Below, one piece after another: positions 18,003 to 29,639 of a stretch of DNA of 64,000 nucleotides. The stretch's first letter is position 1; each line of letters begins with the position of its first letter. The position numbers and the translations under genes were made by a program. This stretch comes from Heterobilharzia americana (Eukaryota; Platyhelminthes; Trematoda; Strigeidida; Schistosomatidae), in the NCBI GenBank assembly GCA_944470555.2, contig OX104130.1, positions 68,143,160-68,207,159 on the forward strand, in the 5' to 3' direction. The notes below the pieces were generated by a model that saw only the letters and a program-made list of their open reading frames with translations, had not been told where the DNA came from and ran no database searches.

Positions 18003-21000
18003 CCGGCGGAAAAAGCCGTTTGCTCTACGTCACCGACATTAAAACGAAAGTCCGCTACCTCGTCGACACCGGCGCAGAAGTTAGCGTTCTTCCAGCAACG
18101 ACAAAGGAGCGTCATCTCGACCCATCCTTCAATCTTCAAGCAGCCAACGGCAAGGCAATCGCGACATTCGGGAGACGGTATGCCTACCTCAACTTAGGTT
18201 TACGCAAACCTATCCACTGGATCTTCCTCCTGGCTGACGTCTCTATGCCAATCATTGGCATAGATTTGCTAAACCATTACGATCTACTCGTAGATGCTCG
18301 CCGTCGACGACTGATAGATAACAACACAAAGTTATCCATTGGCGGCACCACCTATGTAGGTCCGAGTTTAGCCATCGTTAGGACTAAACAATCAGGCGAC
18401 GCGTCCTACCAGGCAGTTCTGGAGAAATATCCAGAGTTACAGCAACCGAAGCACACTCTTCCGTGCATAACCAGCAATGTTATGCATCACGTCACAACCA
18501 CAGGTCCACCTGTGGCATCCAAAGCGCACCGTTTAGCCCCCGATAAGCTGCAAACGGCGAAAAATGAATTCGACCATATGCTCGAACTGGGCATTATCAG
18601 ACCGTCAAACAGTCCTTGGGCATCGCCATTGCACATGGTTCCCAAAAAGGATAGCAACGACTGGCGTCCGACCGGTGATTACCGAAGGCTTAACGCCAAA
18701 ACAACTCCGGACTGCTACCCTATACCTCACGTTTACGACTTGACCGCAACCTTATGCGGCATGAACATTTTCTCGAAAATCGACTTGGTCAAAGCGTACA
18801 ACCAGATACCTATGGCAGCAGAAGATATCGCGAAAACAGCCATTATTACTCCTTTTGGCCTGTTTGAATTCCTGCGCATGCCTTTTGGTCTTCGGAATGC
18901 AGCACAAACATTCCAACGCTTTATGGACGATGTCTTCCGTGGTCTGAATTTTGTTCATGTCTACATCGATGACTGTCTAATTGCGAGTCCAGATAAGGAA
19001 ACACACCTTAAACATTTGGACCTCGCATTCGAAAGACTTAAAAAACATGGCATCACAGTTAACTTACAGAAGTGTGAAATAGGAGTTGAATCACTCAGCT
19101 TCCTTGGGCATACCATTGACAACAAAGGTATACGCCCATTGAGAGATAAAGTGGCGGCTATCACAAACTATCCAGAGCCGACCACTGTGAAACATCTCCG
19201 CACTTTCAATGGCCTGGTAAGTTATTACCGAAGGTTTATCCCTAACTGTGCCTCTGTCATGAGACCACTCACAGATCTACTTCGAGGAACTGCGAAGTTC
19301 GTGTCTCTGGACAACGCGGCTAGACTTGCTTTCTCTAAAGTCAAGGAAGCCATTTCGAACGCAACCATGCTTATGCATCATGACCCCAATGCTCCTTTGA
19401 GTATTGCTGTTGATGCATCTGATTCAGCAATTGGAGCAGTTTTGCAACAGTTGACTGACAACCAGTGGCAACCGTTAGCCTTTTTCTCGAGGCGGCTGCA
19501 AGACGCGGAAACAAGATACAGTACATTTGGTAGGGAACTCCTAGCCATGTACTGTTCTGTACGCCATTTTCGACATTCTGTGGAAGGTCGTGATTTCATT
19601 ATTTTCACAGACCACAAACCGTTAACCTTTTCCCTCAGCTCGGCGTCTGACAAATACTCCCCTCGTGAGTCGCGACAGCTGGATTACATTTCCCAGTTCA
19701 CGTCAGACATCCGCCACATTTCTGGAGCAAACAACTCCGCAGCCGACGCACTATCTCGAATAGCTTCGATAAACTATATCGAGGGTATTGATCTCGTTGA
19801 ACTAGCTCGGCGTCAAAAGGAAGACCTTGAGCTGCATCATGAGTTGTCGTCCACAACTCTCAAACTGCGACTTTGTCCTGTTGGATCAGACAAGGATGCA
19901 ATTTTGTGCGATGTCTCTGCTAGTCAACCACGCCCAATAGTTCCGAAGAGTTGTCGACGCAACGTCTTCAATACGTTGCACAAACTCTCTCATCCAGGTG
20001 TACGAGCCACCATTAGGCTTATCGCACAACGTTTCTGCTGGCCTGGGATGAACAAAGGCGTTAAGGAGTGGGCTCAGTCGTGCTTAGCTTGTCAAAAGTG
20101 TAAAGTCACGCGACACACGAAAAGCCCTTTAGGCTGTTTTCTAGCCCCAGACATGCGTTTCGACCACGTCCATATAGATATTGTAGGACCACTACGATAA
20201 TCTATTGGATGTACCTACCTTTTCACCTGCTTTGATCGTTTCACACGATGGCCGGAAGCAGTATCTATTGAGGACATTACCGCTGAAACAGTTGCTCGTG
20301 TTTTCGTCGAAAGATGGATCGCGAACTTCGGATGTCCATCTTACGTCACAACCGACCGTGGGCGCCAATTCGAGTGTGGATTATTTCACGCTCTAACGGC
20401 ACTTTTAGGTTGCACTCGGTTCCGAACGACAGCCTACCATCCACAAGCAAATGGCATGGTAGAGCGTTTCCATCGACAGCTGAAAGCTTCCCTTTCAGCT
20501 ACAAACATACCTCAGTGGACCGAGGCTCTGCCTCTAGTCCTACTAGGTATTCGTAACGCGTTGAAAGTTGATGCTGGATGCACCCCTGCAGAACTCGTCT
20601 ATGGGACCACTCTTCGCCTACCAGGTGAGTTTGTTTCCCCTTCAACTTTCAAACATGTTTCCGACAGGGCATCTTACGTGACTAGGCTTACAAACGCAAT
20701 GCGTTCAGTTAGGCCTTCTCCGATTAGACCGCAAACGACTGATGTTTTCGTCCACCCCAGTTTACAGAAGACATCACACGTGTTTGTTCGCCACGACGCT
20801 GTTCGTCGACCACTTGAACCACCCTACGACGGGCCGTTCAAAGTGATTAAGCGACATGAGAAATTCTATATAATTGAGCGAGACGGACGTGAAGATACTG
20901 TCAGTATCGACCGTTTGAAACCAGCTTATTTCGAAGGCAACCCCATTGTAAGTGACGTTTCAGCTCGCTACATCCGACCGACGGATGACTCAATTATCGA

Positions 21001-21115
21001 AATTCTCGACGATGTGCCTGGTAATGCACAGCTGCAACAACCAGCGGCGCAACAAAAAACACGATCAGGTCGAACCGTCAGGTTCCCAGAGTATCTGAAG
21101 TCATATTCAACTTAG
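17984..21115 (+). pseudogene. Pol polyprotein (protease, RT, RNase H, integrase) with one internal stop
   Basis: A single frame, interrupted only by TAA at 20198-20200. Protease: [12 protein letters not shown] near codon 28. Reverse transcriptase: [19 protein letters not shown] near 197 and active site YIDD near 326. RNase [13 protein letters not shown] near 475 and TDHKPLTF near 543. Integrase: zinc finger HKLSHPG to CLACQKC (about 667-708), catalytic HIDIVGP, TDRG and NGMVE giving D-x35-E between the last two, and a GPF module (PYDGPFKV, near 947). The stop sits just after the first integrase aspartate and would remove most of integrase. Otherwise every catalytic residue I looked for is present. 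No chromodomain was seen. Confidence 0.93.
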
Positions 21116-21590
21116 CTATGTGTGTGCCAACCATACTTTTTTTTCGAGGCACTATTTTTCTTATTTACCGGCAGTGCACAACCCTCGTACACTTTGCCTT
21201 TTTATATCAATTTTTATTACCATGTAATAAAACTAAAAAAAACGGCGAAGATAAGCGTAAATTTTTATTTTTCGATATGTTTATATATAAATAATTCCCA
21301 TTTTTACGCAACGTTTTCGTGGTATTAAAGACTTTTATTTATATTCCAGGTGCAACGAGCACTGGACGGAACGTCGAAAGGAACAGATGACCGCGACCGA
21401 CGTACAATTTCATTTATTGTATTTTATTTATTTAATCGCCACGACACCCTAGAATAAGGTTCAGACAACCAGGGGCCACCTCACGCAGTGAGCCCATCGG
21501 AGAGTTTTACCAGTGGAGAAACCACTGGGTTTTTACTTCCGGCTGGTATCGTCTTAGGGTCCTCACGAACCCACTAGGGGGGGAGTGATC
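21116..21590 (+). other. Pol to 3' LTR region with polypurine tract
   Basis: Untranslated element sequence. A G-rich tract AGGGGGGGGAGTGATC (21575-21590) immediately precedes the 3' LTR and is the expected plus-strand primer. Confidence 0.8.
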
Positions 21591-21672
21591 TGTAGCGTCA
21601 TACACTTCCCCAAAATTAATAGCTTAGGGTTTGACGACTTTCGACATTGATGCTGACCTTGATAGTTTAACT
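21591..21672 (+). repeat. 3' LTR, first part (before the RTE insertion)
   Basis: 82 bp starting TGTAGCGTCATACAC, colinear with the first 82 bp of the 5' LTR (two substitutions). It ends with the 14-bp target duplication TTGATAGTTTAACT (21659-21672). Confidence 0.92.
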
Positions 21673-24600
21673 ATCAAGTTTAACTAACCTCGCCTGGTTA
21701 ACTAGTTTACTAGTTACTAGCCGGTCCTAAGCCCGGGTAAAGAGGGAAGGTTGGGCATAGGGCTAGCAACCCTACCCCGTAAAACAAATCTAACCGCTAA
21801 AGAAACTTCAAAGCACAAACAAAATATAAAAATGAAAACAAACTTATTCCCCGCTGGAATCGGAGAGGCGAAATGACGCCAGTTGGTGAAAGCCTTCGGG
21901 AAGCCAATTGGCCGATGTGTCTTCTCTCGATGAAAGCGAAAGTAAACGTGGGGACATGGAATGTCCGCACGATGTTTGAACCCAGTAAGGCAGCCCAGAT
22001 TGCAAAGGAGATGAGAAGGTATAACATCGAAGTGCTTGGGATTTGCGAAAGCAGATGGAATGGGAGTGGACTCTCCAAACTGTCAACTGGAGAATCAATA
22101 ATCTACTCCGGTCACCCAGACGCCAACCACGAGCACACTGAGGGAGTGGCTATCATGATGTCCTCAAGAGCATCGAAGGCTCTCATGCAGTGGGAACCAA
22201 TCTCCTCCAGGATCATGTCAGCAAGATTCAACTCAAAAGGAAGAAAGGTCACAATCATACAATGTTATGCACCTACAAATAATGCAGAGCAAGAGAAAAA
22301 GGAGGAATTCTACAGACAACTTCAGTCAACACTGGACAAGACGTCAGTTGGCGATATCAAAATTCTAATGGGCGACATGAATGCCAAACTGGGAGGGGAC
22401 AACACGGGAAGAGAACTAACCATGGGTCGAGAGGCGCTAGGTGAAATGAATGAGAATGGAGAATTGTTTGCAGAATTCTGTGCATTCAACGATTTGGTGA
22501 TTGGAGGCAGTGTGTTCAGGCACAAGGATATCCACAAAGCGACATGGATTTCACCAGATGGACACACTAAAAACCAAATCGACTTTATCTCAATCTCAAG
22601 AAAATGGAGACGCAGTCTACTTAACACAAGGTCAAGAAGAGGAGCAGATGTAGGTTCAGACCACTATCTAGTGCAAGGAACCTTCGAAATCAAGTTAAAA
22701 GCCTTCAAGGAAGCTGGTGATAGACCTCAATTCAAGTACAACACTCGGAAACTGAAGGATGAAACTACAAAGGAGATCTTCAAAGCAGCCATCAAGACAA
22801 AATGGGAGACGTCGAGGGACATCCCTGAAGAAACCTGTGTAGAAGAACACTGGAAGTCTTTGAAAGCTATGTGGAAAGAAACCTGCACAACAGTATTAGG
22901 AAGGAAGAAGGAGGAAGACAAGGAATGGATCTCGACGGATACCTGGAAGCTGATAGAGGAGAGGAGGATGGTGAAGCAGAAGATAAACCAGTGCAAGGAT
23001 GCTCAACGACAAGAGGAACTGAGCACAATGTATAAAACACTGGACAAAGAAGTGAAGAAGAGTGCACGCAAAGACAAAAGACACTTCTACGAAACACTGG
23101 CAAGTGAAGCAGAACAGGCTGCAGGTAAGAGAGACCTGACGACATTGTATCAAATAACCAGGTTGCTATCAGGGAAGAGACCAACACAGATGAAACCAAT
23201 AAAAGATGAAGAAGGAAATTTAATTACAAAAGAAGAGAAACAGAGGAAACGATGGGCCGACCACTTCAAGAAGCTCTTGAATCGACCACCACCTGCACTT
23301 CGTCCAGAAATACCACCTGCAGCCGCTGAATTACAAGTGAACATAAATCCCCCAACGAAAATGGAAGTCCTGAACGCCATAAAGCTACTGAAATGCGGGA
23401 AAGCAGCAGGACCAGATGGAATACCGCCAGAAGCACTGAGAACAGATGCAGAGACAACAGCGGACATGCTCACACCACTATTGCAGAAGGTGTGGAGGGA
23501 AGAGAAGGTACCTGACGATTGGAAGAAGGGTTACCTTGTCAAACTGCCGAAGAAGGGAGACCTCAGTGCTTGCAAGAACTGGCGAGGAATCACTCTCCTA
23601 TCCACCCCAAGTAAAATATTAAGCCGCATCATCCTGGAGAGGCTTAAAGACGCACTGGATTCAAAACTGCGACCGGAACAGGCAGGCTTCAGGAAGTACA
23701 AATCATGTGCTGACCAAATTGCAACGCTTCGCATCATCATAGAACAGAGCGTAGAATGGCAATCAGCTCTATACCTCAACTTCATCGACTTTGAGAAGGC
23801 CTTTGACAGCGTCGACCGAGAAGTAATTTGGAAACTGCTTCAATACTACGGAGTACCGCAAACCTTTATCCGCCTCATTCAACAACTATATGAAGATGCC
23901 ACATGCCAAGTAATCCACAATGGGAAGCTCAGTGATGCCTTTGAAGTGAAGACAGGAGTGAAACAAGGTTGCCTACTATCCCCCATGATATTCCTTATTG
24001 TGGTGGACTGGATCATGCAGCAAACAGTGGGCAGCGAGAAGAGGGGGATACGCTGGACCACGGAAAAGAACCTAGAAGACTTGGATTTCGCCGATGACCT
24101 ATGCCTAATGTCACACAAACTTGAAGATCTGCAGGCAAAAACTAACAAGTTGATAGAAGAGGCAGCTAAGACGGGACTTCAGGTGAATATAGAGAAGACA
24201 GAAGTGATGAAGATACCGCACCACCACCATCAACAACAACAACAAACTCCAATCACCGTCAACGGGAGAAACTTGAAGGAAGTAACCTCCTTCACTTATC
24301 TAGGAAGCACTGTTTCAACTACAGGCGGGACGGACGAGGATGTCAAAGTCAGAATCAGAAAAGCAAGACAGGCGTTCATTAGCCTGAAACCAGTGTGGAG
24401 ATCTCCTGCACTCAGCATGCGGAACAAGATACGGATTTTCAACACCAACGTCAAGTCAGTGCTCTTGTATGGCTCAGAGACTTGGCGCGTCACGAAAGGT
24501 ATTTCCAATAAACTACAGACATTCATCAACAACTGCTTACGCTCGCTACTGAAGATCAGATGGCCAGAAAGAATAAGCAACAAGGAGCTCTGGGAACGAA

Positions 24601-24900
24601 CCAACCAAGAACCTATCACGCAACAAATATGCAGGAAGAAGTGGAGATGGATTGGCCATGCACTGAGAAGGCCGACTGAGGACATCACGCGTCAGGCCAT
24701 TTGCTCGAGTGGAATCCCCATGGGAAGCGACGAGTTGGACGTCCGAGGGTGACATGGAGGAGGTCGTGCGAGGAAGAAATGAAAGCTTGTGGGCTGTCGT
24801 GGAACCAGGTTCAAAAGATCTCAGAGAACAGAGGTCACTGGAGGCGTGCTACTGAAGCCCTATGTTCCACTAGGAACCCAAGGGACTAATAATAAATAAA
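21673..24900 (+). mobile_element. RTE-clade LINE (family 1), near full-length, inserted in an LTR
   Basis: 3228 bp flanked by a 14-bp target duplication. The 5' leader is about 200 bp and includes GGGCTAGCAACCCTACCCCG. One long ORF follows, with a very short 3' end of AATAATAAATAAA simple repeats, as is usual for RTE (SR2-like) elements in schistosomes. Fragments of this same family occur at 25957-26118, 44293-44750, 48778-48862, 49255-50160 and 62150-64000. This is the best-preserved copy in the window. Confidence 0.92.
21873..24889 (+). pseudogene. RTE endonuclease-reverse transcriptase, one frameshift near the C-terminus
   Basis: It nicks target DNA and reverse transcribes the element RNA. 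The frame is open from 21873 to 24752. APE endonuclease: GTWNVRTM near residue 30, CESRWNG near 54, YAPTN near 131, GDMNAK near 167, NQIDFIS and SDH near 261. RT: KAAGPDGIPPEAL near 510, KNWRGITLLSTPSK near 570, EQAGF, NFIDFEKAFDSVDR, GVKQGCLLSP and active site FADD near 737. The C-terminal RWIGHALRRP is followed by a shift at about 24700 into the frame 24701-24889, which carries the conserved EWNPHGKRRVGRPRVTW and CSTRNPRD end. One small indel therefore separates this copy from an intact ORF. The ATG could also be one of several close by; the coding sense begins by residue 20. Confidence 0.9.
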
Positions 24901-25174
24901 TTGATAGTTTAACTGGACTCGCTAAGCTGAAGGCACCGGTCTAGCATCCTCGCCATTCGGCACGCTGTCGTGTTACGTTGCACCGCTCGTATTCGACTCT
25001 CTAGGCAGTTAGTTGAAACGTATCGGTATTTTGGCACAACCATCCAAATATACCATTCCATCCGACTACGCTATCGTGTTCTCCCTTGGTCTCCTACTCG
25101 TGGGTAAATAACAAGAGCGAATAATCAGTGATTGGTCTTTGCGTCTGTCAAGTTCGCACCAGGACAAATCCTAA
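24901..25174 (+). repeat. 3' LTR, second part (after the RTE insertion)
   Basis: It begins with the second copy of TTGATAGTTTAACT (24901-24914), then continues the LTR from GGACTCGCTAAGCTG to the end AGGACAAATCCTAA at 25174. It is followed by AGGTT, the 5-bp duplication of the LTR element itself. Confidence 0.92.
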
Positions 25175-25179
25175 AGGTT

Positions 25180-25509
25180 CACTCGGACCAAAGGACTCCA
25201 AATGAGCTATAAAACCCCTTTTGAATGCATCAGGAGACAGTGCAGTTCCTCAGTTGATGTACCGCGTCTTCACCGATCAACGTCAATCTTGCCCAATATC
25301 TGTTTAATGGACTTGTGTTAACCAGTTGATTTTTTGCTCTATCATCTAGGTCTCGTGGAACGATTCCGGGTCATTGGTGAATTCTGACGTGCTGGATCCA
25401 GCCACTCGTCTGAAGTAGCTCTGGTATACCCAGCAGTTGGTTAGGTGTTGATTAGTTTGCTTGGGAGTGCGATGCAGTTTTGTTCTTCAAATGTCGAGTT
25501 GCCAGAAAT
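25180..25509. other. Short unannotated interval
   Basis: No coding signature or repeat was recognised between the LTR element and the PLE fragment. Confidence 0.5.
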
Positions 25510-26620
25510 TTGTTCCGACCTGCTGTAAGAGCGAGGTTGGAATAATGATAAGAAAGACTTAACAACGTACAAAATAACATAAGCCTGACAAGTGAAGAAG
25601 AGAAGGAAAGCCGTCCGCCATCCTTGGATATACTCCTAAGTAGTAGAAATGATGGTTCAATAAAACGGTCGATCTACAGGAAACCCACATGGACAGGTCA
25701 GTATTTAAGTTTCCATAGCTTTGTCCAACCCGATACAAGCGGGGTTGGGTAACTTGTCTATTTAAAAGAATCCAGCGTATTTGTACGGAGGACTCAATGG
25801 ATGATGATATCAAAATACTAAAGTAAACATTAGTGGAGAATGGATATTCATTGAAGTTCATAAACTGCTGCAAAAATCAGCTGGGATTCAAACCTAATCT
25901 GTACTGTGTTTCGAAGAAATGCGTTTACGTCGCGTCACCATACAGAGGAGAATCTATTTATTATTATTATTAGTCCCTTGGGTTCCTAGTGGAACATAGG
26001 GCTTTGGTAGCACGTCTCCAGTGACCTCTGTTCACTGAGATCTTTTGAACCTGGTTCCACGACAGCCCAGAAGCTCTCATTTCCTCCTCGTACGACCTCC
26101 TCCATGTCACCCTCGGAGGAGGAGAATCTAGCAGCACTATATTAAAACGAAGGTTAAGGTCTGCTGTTAGCAAAACATACTATGCAGCTAAGCTTATTAT
26201 AGTTAAACAGACCAAACACCAGCTGCTGCCTAGACCTCAACGCTGTATAAACGACTGTGTCACATCCCACCGCGTTTATAAATTTACATGTATGTATGGA
26301 CAAACATAAATAGGGAGGACCAAGCATGACATGCAAATTAGGGTAGGAGAACATGTTCCAAAATGGCCACGAAAGCAGTTTGATTCACAAACAATGATAA
26401 GCGCAGACGGCAGACAACCATCATCATCCATTGCAAAACATATCTTTGATAAGAGTCATAGGATTGATATCAAAACAGCCTTTACAATTTTGTACAAAAA
26501 CTGCCAGGGGCGTATACTTAAGTTCGTTGAGGCGCTAGCCATAAATAAATTTAACCCCTCACTGTATGTGCGAAAACAGTTTGTCCTTACATTAAGCCTG
26601 CCTTGGTAATGCCCATTTTA
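25510..26620 (+). mobile_element. Penelope-like element, RT C-terminus to GIY-YIG end, interrupted
   Basis: Plus-strand reading from about 25560 gives SLTSEEEKESRPPSLDILLS, SRNDGSIKRSIYRKPTWTGQ and YLSFHSF, the conserved end of the PLE reverse transcriptase. After the RTE fragment at 25957-26118 the frame 26331-26609 gives RVGEHVPKW, PSSSIAKHIFDKSHRIDIKT and VEALAINKFNPSL, the C-terminal part of the GIY-YIG region. Stops (for example after TSGVG) show decay. The region between, 26130-26330, encodes a degraded connector. Confidence 0.8.
25957..26118 (-). mobile_element. 5'-truncated RTE (family 1) 3' end inserted in a PLE
   Basis: 162 bp on the minus strand encoding PRVTWRRSYEEEMRAS, LSWNQVQKIS and CSTRNPRD, with an ATT-repeat tail. 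It is flanked by a 12-bp duplication GAGGAGAATCTA (25945-25956 and 26119-26130). It matches the last 155 bp of the element at 21673-24900 closely. Confidence 0.88.
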
Positions 26621-27005
26621 TCGTATTACCAAGATTGTCTTCGTATCTTATTTTTTATTCCTCTCATTGTCTTTCTTATTATTGAATTCCTTTGTGTCAT
26701 ATTTATCTTTCCCCCGCTTCCAGTTTTCATACATAATGCCTTAACAAGTAAATGTGTGATCAGATTGTTCTAAATGTATGGCGCTAATACATCACATTTT
26801 TCACATAATCTACGTCTTCTAATTACATTATCTAGATAATAAGACAATCTAGGAGGACAAATGCGTGTAAGTAAAAGACCAAGAAAAGTCAAATGGAGGG
26901 GCAATCTACCTACACCCAAGTAAGACGAGGGAGGTTCAAAATTATACAGAACTTAGCTGAGTGGGGTTAAATCATAGTGAGTTGGAGGGGTGGAAGGGGC
27001 TTGAA
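26621..27005. other. No gene recognised
   Basis: Unannotated interval after the PLE fragment; no motif, exon or tandem repeat seen. Confidence 0.45.
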
Positions 27006-27013
27006 TGATTCAG

Positions 27014-27092
27014 AGTGGAGAGGGGATTGGTGTAGAGGTAACACCGTTGGAATGGTGAGACAGCAGTTGGTCTCTTCGGTTCAGTTCGCATT
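27014..27092 (+). repeat. tRNA-like (SINE head) sequence
   Basis: An A-box-like TTGGTGTAGAGG and a B-box-like GGTTCAGTTCGCATTCC lie at tRNA-like spacing, after GGGGA. A SINE head is more likely than a gene because the cloverleaf stems pair poorly. Confidence 0.4.
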
Positions 27093-27259
27093 CCAACTAG
27101 CTAAGCGTGACTGCTTACTTTTTTCCTGAAACTGCTGACAACCCTGACAAGGACTATTTCTGATGGTAAAGCACTTAAGCGCTTGTAGACTCGAAGAAAG
27201 AAGCGTAGACAAACACGGGTTTTTGACCCTTGGTAGGCAATCCCCCCAGGGTCTTCACG

Positions 27260-28600
27260 GGATCGCCGTGGTGGTCACTTGAAAGTATTCTCCTGTTCGA
27301 GTGGCTTGGGTCATTTGGTGTCTTTTAAGCCACTATGAAATCATATTGTAATCGTTGGTAGCTAAGAGAGTGCAGGCCCGCGTCCTTCAGTCCATCATCG
27401 TACGGTTTTTGGTGCTTCCCTACTACCATGTTTGTGCCCCACCTCTGAACTTTCTCGGACAAGTTCGCGACTCTTTTCAAGTGTGGTGGGGAGATGTTAT
27501 GGACCTAGAAGTGGGGTTGCGTGTGGGTCCTATAAGATTTCAGAAAGAGCTTCAGGGTGAAGGCACCCGGTTGTCTGCGCACAAAGTGTTTAACAGCGTA
27601 TGCTTTTGAAGTGCCTCCTTCGTATTTGAGACTTCTATCCACCTTCTTAGCCATCGAAACCAGGCCTTTCTTTGCAGTGTTATGAGAAAGTTGTGGCATC
27701 AAAGAGAGTAGGTTACTTTATGTGGATCGGCAGCTTGGAAAAACGTGGACCAGCATTTATGCAGGCTAAACACCAAATCCTTATTTTTCGCCCACTCCTG
27801 GGGTATTTCGGGGTCATCCTGTAGTGCATTCGATTCTGTTTCGCACGTTACTGCCCTCCATAACTTGTCGTCATCAACGTAGGGGAGAATTGGAATTGCA
27901 ACCCTGAAATCCCGGCATGCAGTCCAGTGGTCATGGGAGTTAGGAAGTCAGGGGCGCAAGGTCTACTCTTTTGGAAGCTTTCTTGGCGCCACCAGGTGGT
28001 GCAGCCATCAAAGTGACGGTTTCAGGAATCGCCACCTTATTGGTGTCTCTTACCAGTCCCCAGTGCTGTTCAACCGATAAGAAGTGGCAATCTACCGGCC
28101 ATGGAGCTATCGAAAGATATCAGTTCGCACCCTTATAGTTTGCCTCGCTGTAACAGGGGGGAGGCGAGATCCCTTCCACGGTAGTTGTTGTCTGGTTACC
28201 AGATTGAAGACTACCATGGAGTGGCTTCTGCCTTCAAGAGGGGCTTGAACCCGGACGTCTTCAGCTAATGGATGTTCACTGGTTGGCGGATGATCCGATT
28301 CAAGTAATTTATCCTCTAGCCCTCCATGGGCATCATCGACAATCTTTTCGTGTGTCCTAGCCACCCGGATGAGGTCTAGAAGGTTATGATCAGACTACGG
28401 GCCACGATCCGCGTTGCCTCGCCCTAGGCTGAGATTTGGGGTGTTGGAGTCGCCAGCTACTAGGATCTGGTCTTACCCCATGGTCAACACCGTGGAAATT
28501 ACTTGCAGTAATTTTCGGTTTTGCCCCGCTTTGCTATTTGGGGGGCCTGTAGTCTCGTCCAACCGACCGTGCAGCGAAACCAGATCCAGCTCAGGAACTC
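27260..28600 (-). mobile_element. CR1/L2-like LINE, APE and RT fragments (inverted part)
   Basis: On the minus strand in order: ILVAGDSNTPNLSLG (about 28470, APE GDFN box), LLESDHPPTSEHPLAEDV and SHSMVVFNLV (28364-28160, APE end with a degraded SDH), YVDDD with KLWRAV (about 27880, RT active site), KLFLKSYRTHTQPHF (about 27510) and EKVQRWGTNMVVG with LHSLSYQRLQYDFIV (27450-27340, thumb). The RT palm between APE and active site is largely deleted. Frames change several times. Confidence 0.7.
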
Positions 28601-29200
28601 CATCAGTACAGTGTTAGTATTCCGTTCCCGCATACTGTGTCAAGTTGGCTCCCTTTTGGTTTGTTTTATTCGGTTCAGATATCACCTCCACCAAGTGGGC
28701 CACCCAAAAAGGACAGCACTATTGGTCCAAAACCGACATTCCCGTGGGAACCCCACTCGCATACCACACCACAGGGCAAAGACTAGCATGAGATCTAACT
28801 TCCCCTCCCACAGAGTATGTGCCCTATGGAACACGCTGCCGAAAGAAGTGGCCACAGCTACATCGATCATCTCCTTCAAAAGACTACAGGATGAGTATGT
28901 GAGCGCAAATGGCTTACCACGAACATTTGTTAGTAGCAACCGATGATACGTCCTTCCATCCCTGCATTCCTCTTGTATCTCCCAGCCCTAGTATTTGCAG
29001 TAAGATGCACCTCTCCTCTGTATTGTTACCGGTCACATTTATCTTTTCAAAAGTACTTTTCACCTCCCTCTTTCTCATGCCCCACTCACCCCGTTTTTAT
29101 CATTATTCAAGTAACACTTACTTGCAGGTGCCCACAACAACAGGAATTGCAAACGGTCGATTGACCTTATCAGCAGCTTCGTTGCCCCCCCTCTAAACAA
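28600..29200 (+). mobile_element. CR1/L2-like LINE, C-terminal end and 3' UTR
   Basis: The plus strand reads QVGHPKRTALLVQNRH, then FPSHRVCALWNTLPKEVATA and FKRLQDEYV. It is the standard end of CR1-type polymerases (F.SHRV...WN.LP..V). A TGA follows at about 28946 and then a non-coding tail. It lies head to head with the minus-strand fragment at 27260-28600. Confidence 0.7.
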
Positions 29201-29329
29201 ACCAAGTCACAATTTGCAAAATAAAACACATTCAAATAGACAAGGAATACTTCCAAAGCTATAGGCAGAAAAATGCAGAGACTTCTGTGACCGTTGAAGA
29301 GTGCGGCCAAAAAAAGGAACCAAGCCTCA

Positions 29330-29420
29330 AGACCTAGAAGCGAGAGCTCAAAAACTGCAAGTTTCCTCTACTCGCACTACTGATGTTGGATGTTGACCTC
29401 TAATCGAATCGAGTACTCAA
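29330..29420 (-). repeat. Copy of an unnamed dispersed repeat
   Basis: Similar in opposite orientation to about 16345-16455. The copies share CCTAGAAG, GAGCTCAAAAACT and TTGGATGTTGAC-like words. Confidence 0.4.
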
Positions 29421-29639
29421 GCGAACTTCCAAAAAGCTACCAAGCCACCGCTATAAATGAGGTTAATGTAATTAGGAAGGAGTATCATATTGGGAGGCAG
29501 CGCGCTTTGAGTAAACCAAGCCACGTCAAATGACACTGCACAAAATGCTAAGCTCAAGCTGAAGAAAGTTACTGGGAAGCCCGGCCAGCATTTACTTCGG
29601 GTGCATTTACAATGTCGTCCATGTCCTAATACCTAAAAT

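Larger units (their letters stand above)
16690..25174 (+). mobile_element. CsRn1-type Ty3/gypsy LTR retrotransposon, split by an RTE insertion
   Basis: The element has two LTRs (343 and 342 bp after removing the insertion), flanked by a 5-bp target duplication AGGTT (16685-16689 and 25175-25179). It has a tRNA-Trp-like primer site, gag, pol (protease, RT, RNase H, integrase) and a polypurine tract. The CHCC gag knuckle and tRNA-Trp priming are the published hallmarks of the CsRn1 clade, first described in a liver fluke. The LTRs differ at roughly 18 positions plus one indel by hand count. With the stop in pol this suggests an old, immobile copy. Without the RTE insert the element is about 5.2 kb. 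Confidence 0.93.

Noticed and set aside
22867..24688. Several 84-130 codon minus-strand frames
   Set aside because: Shadows of the RTE ORF on the plus strand; no independent motif.
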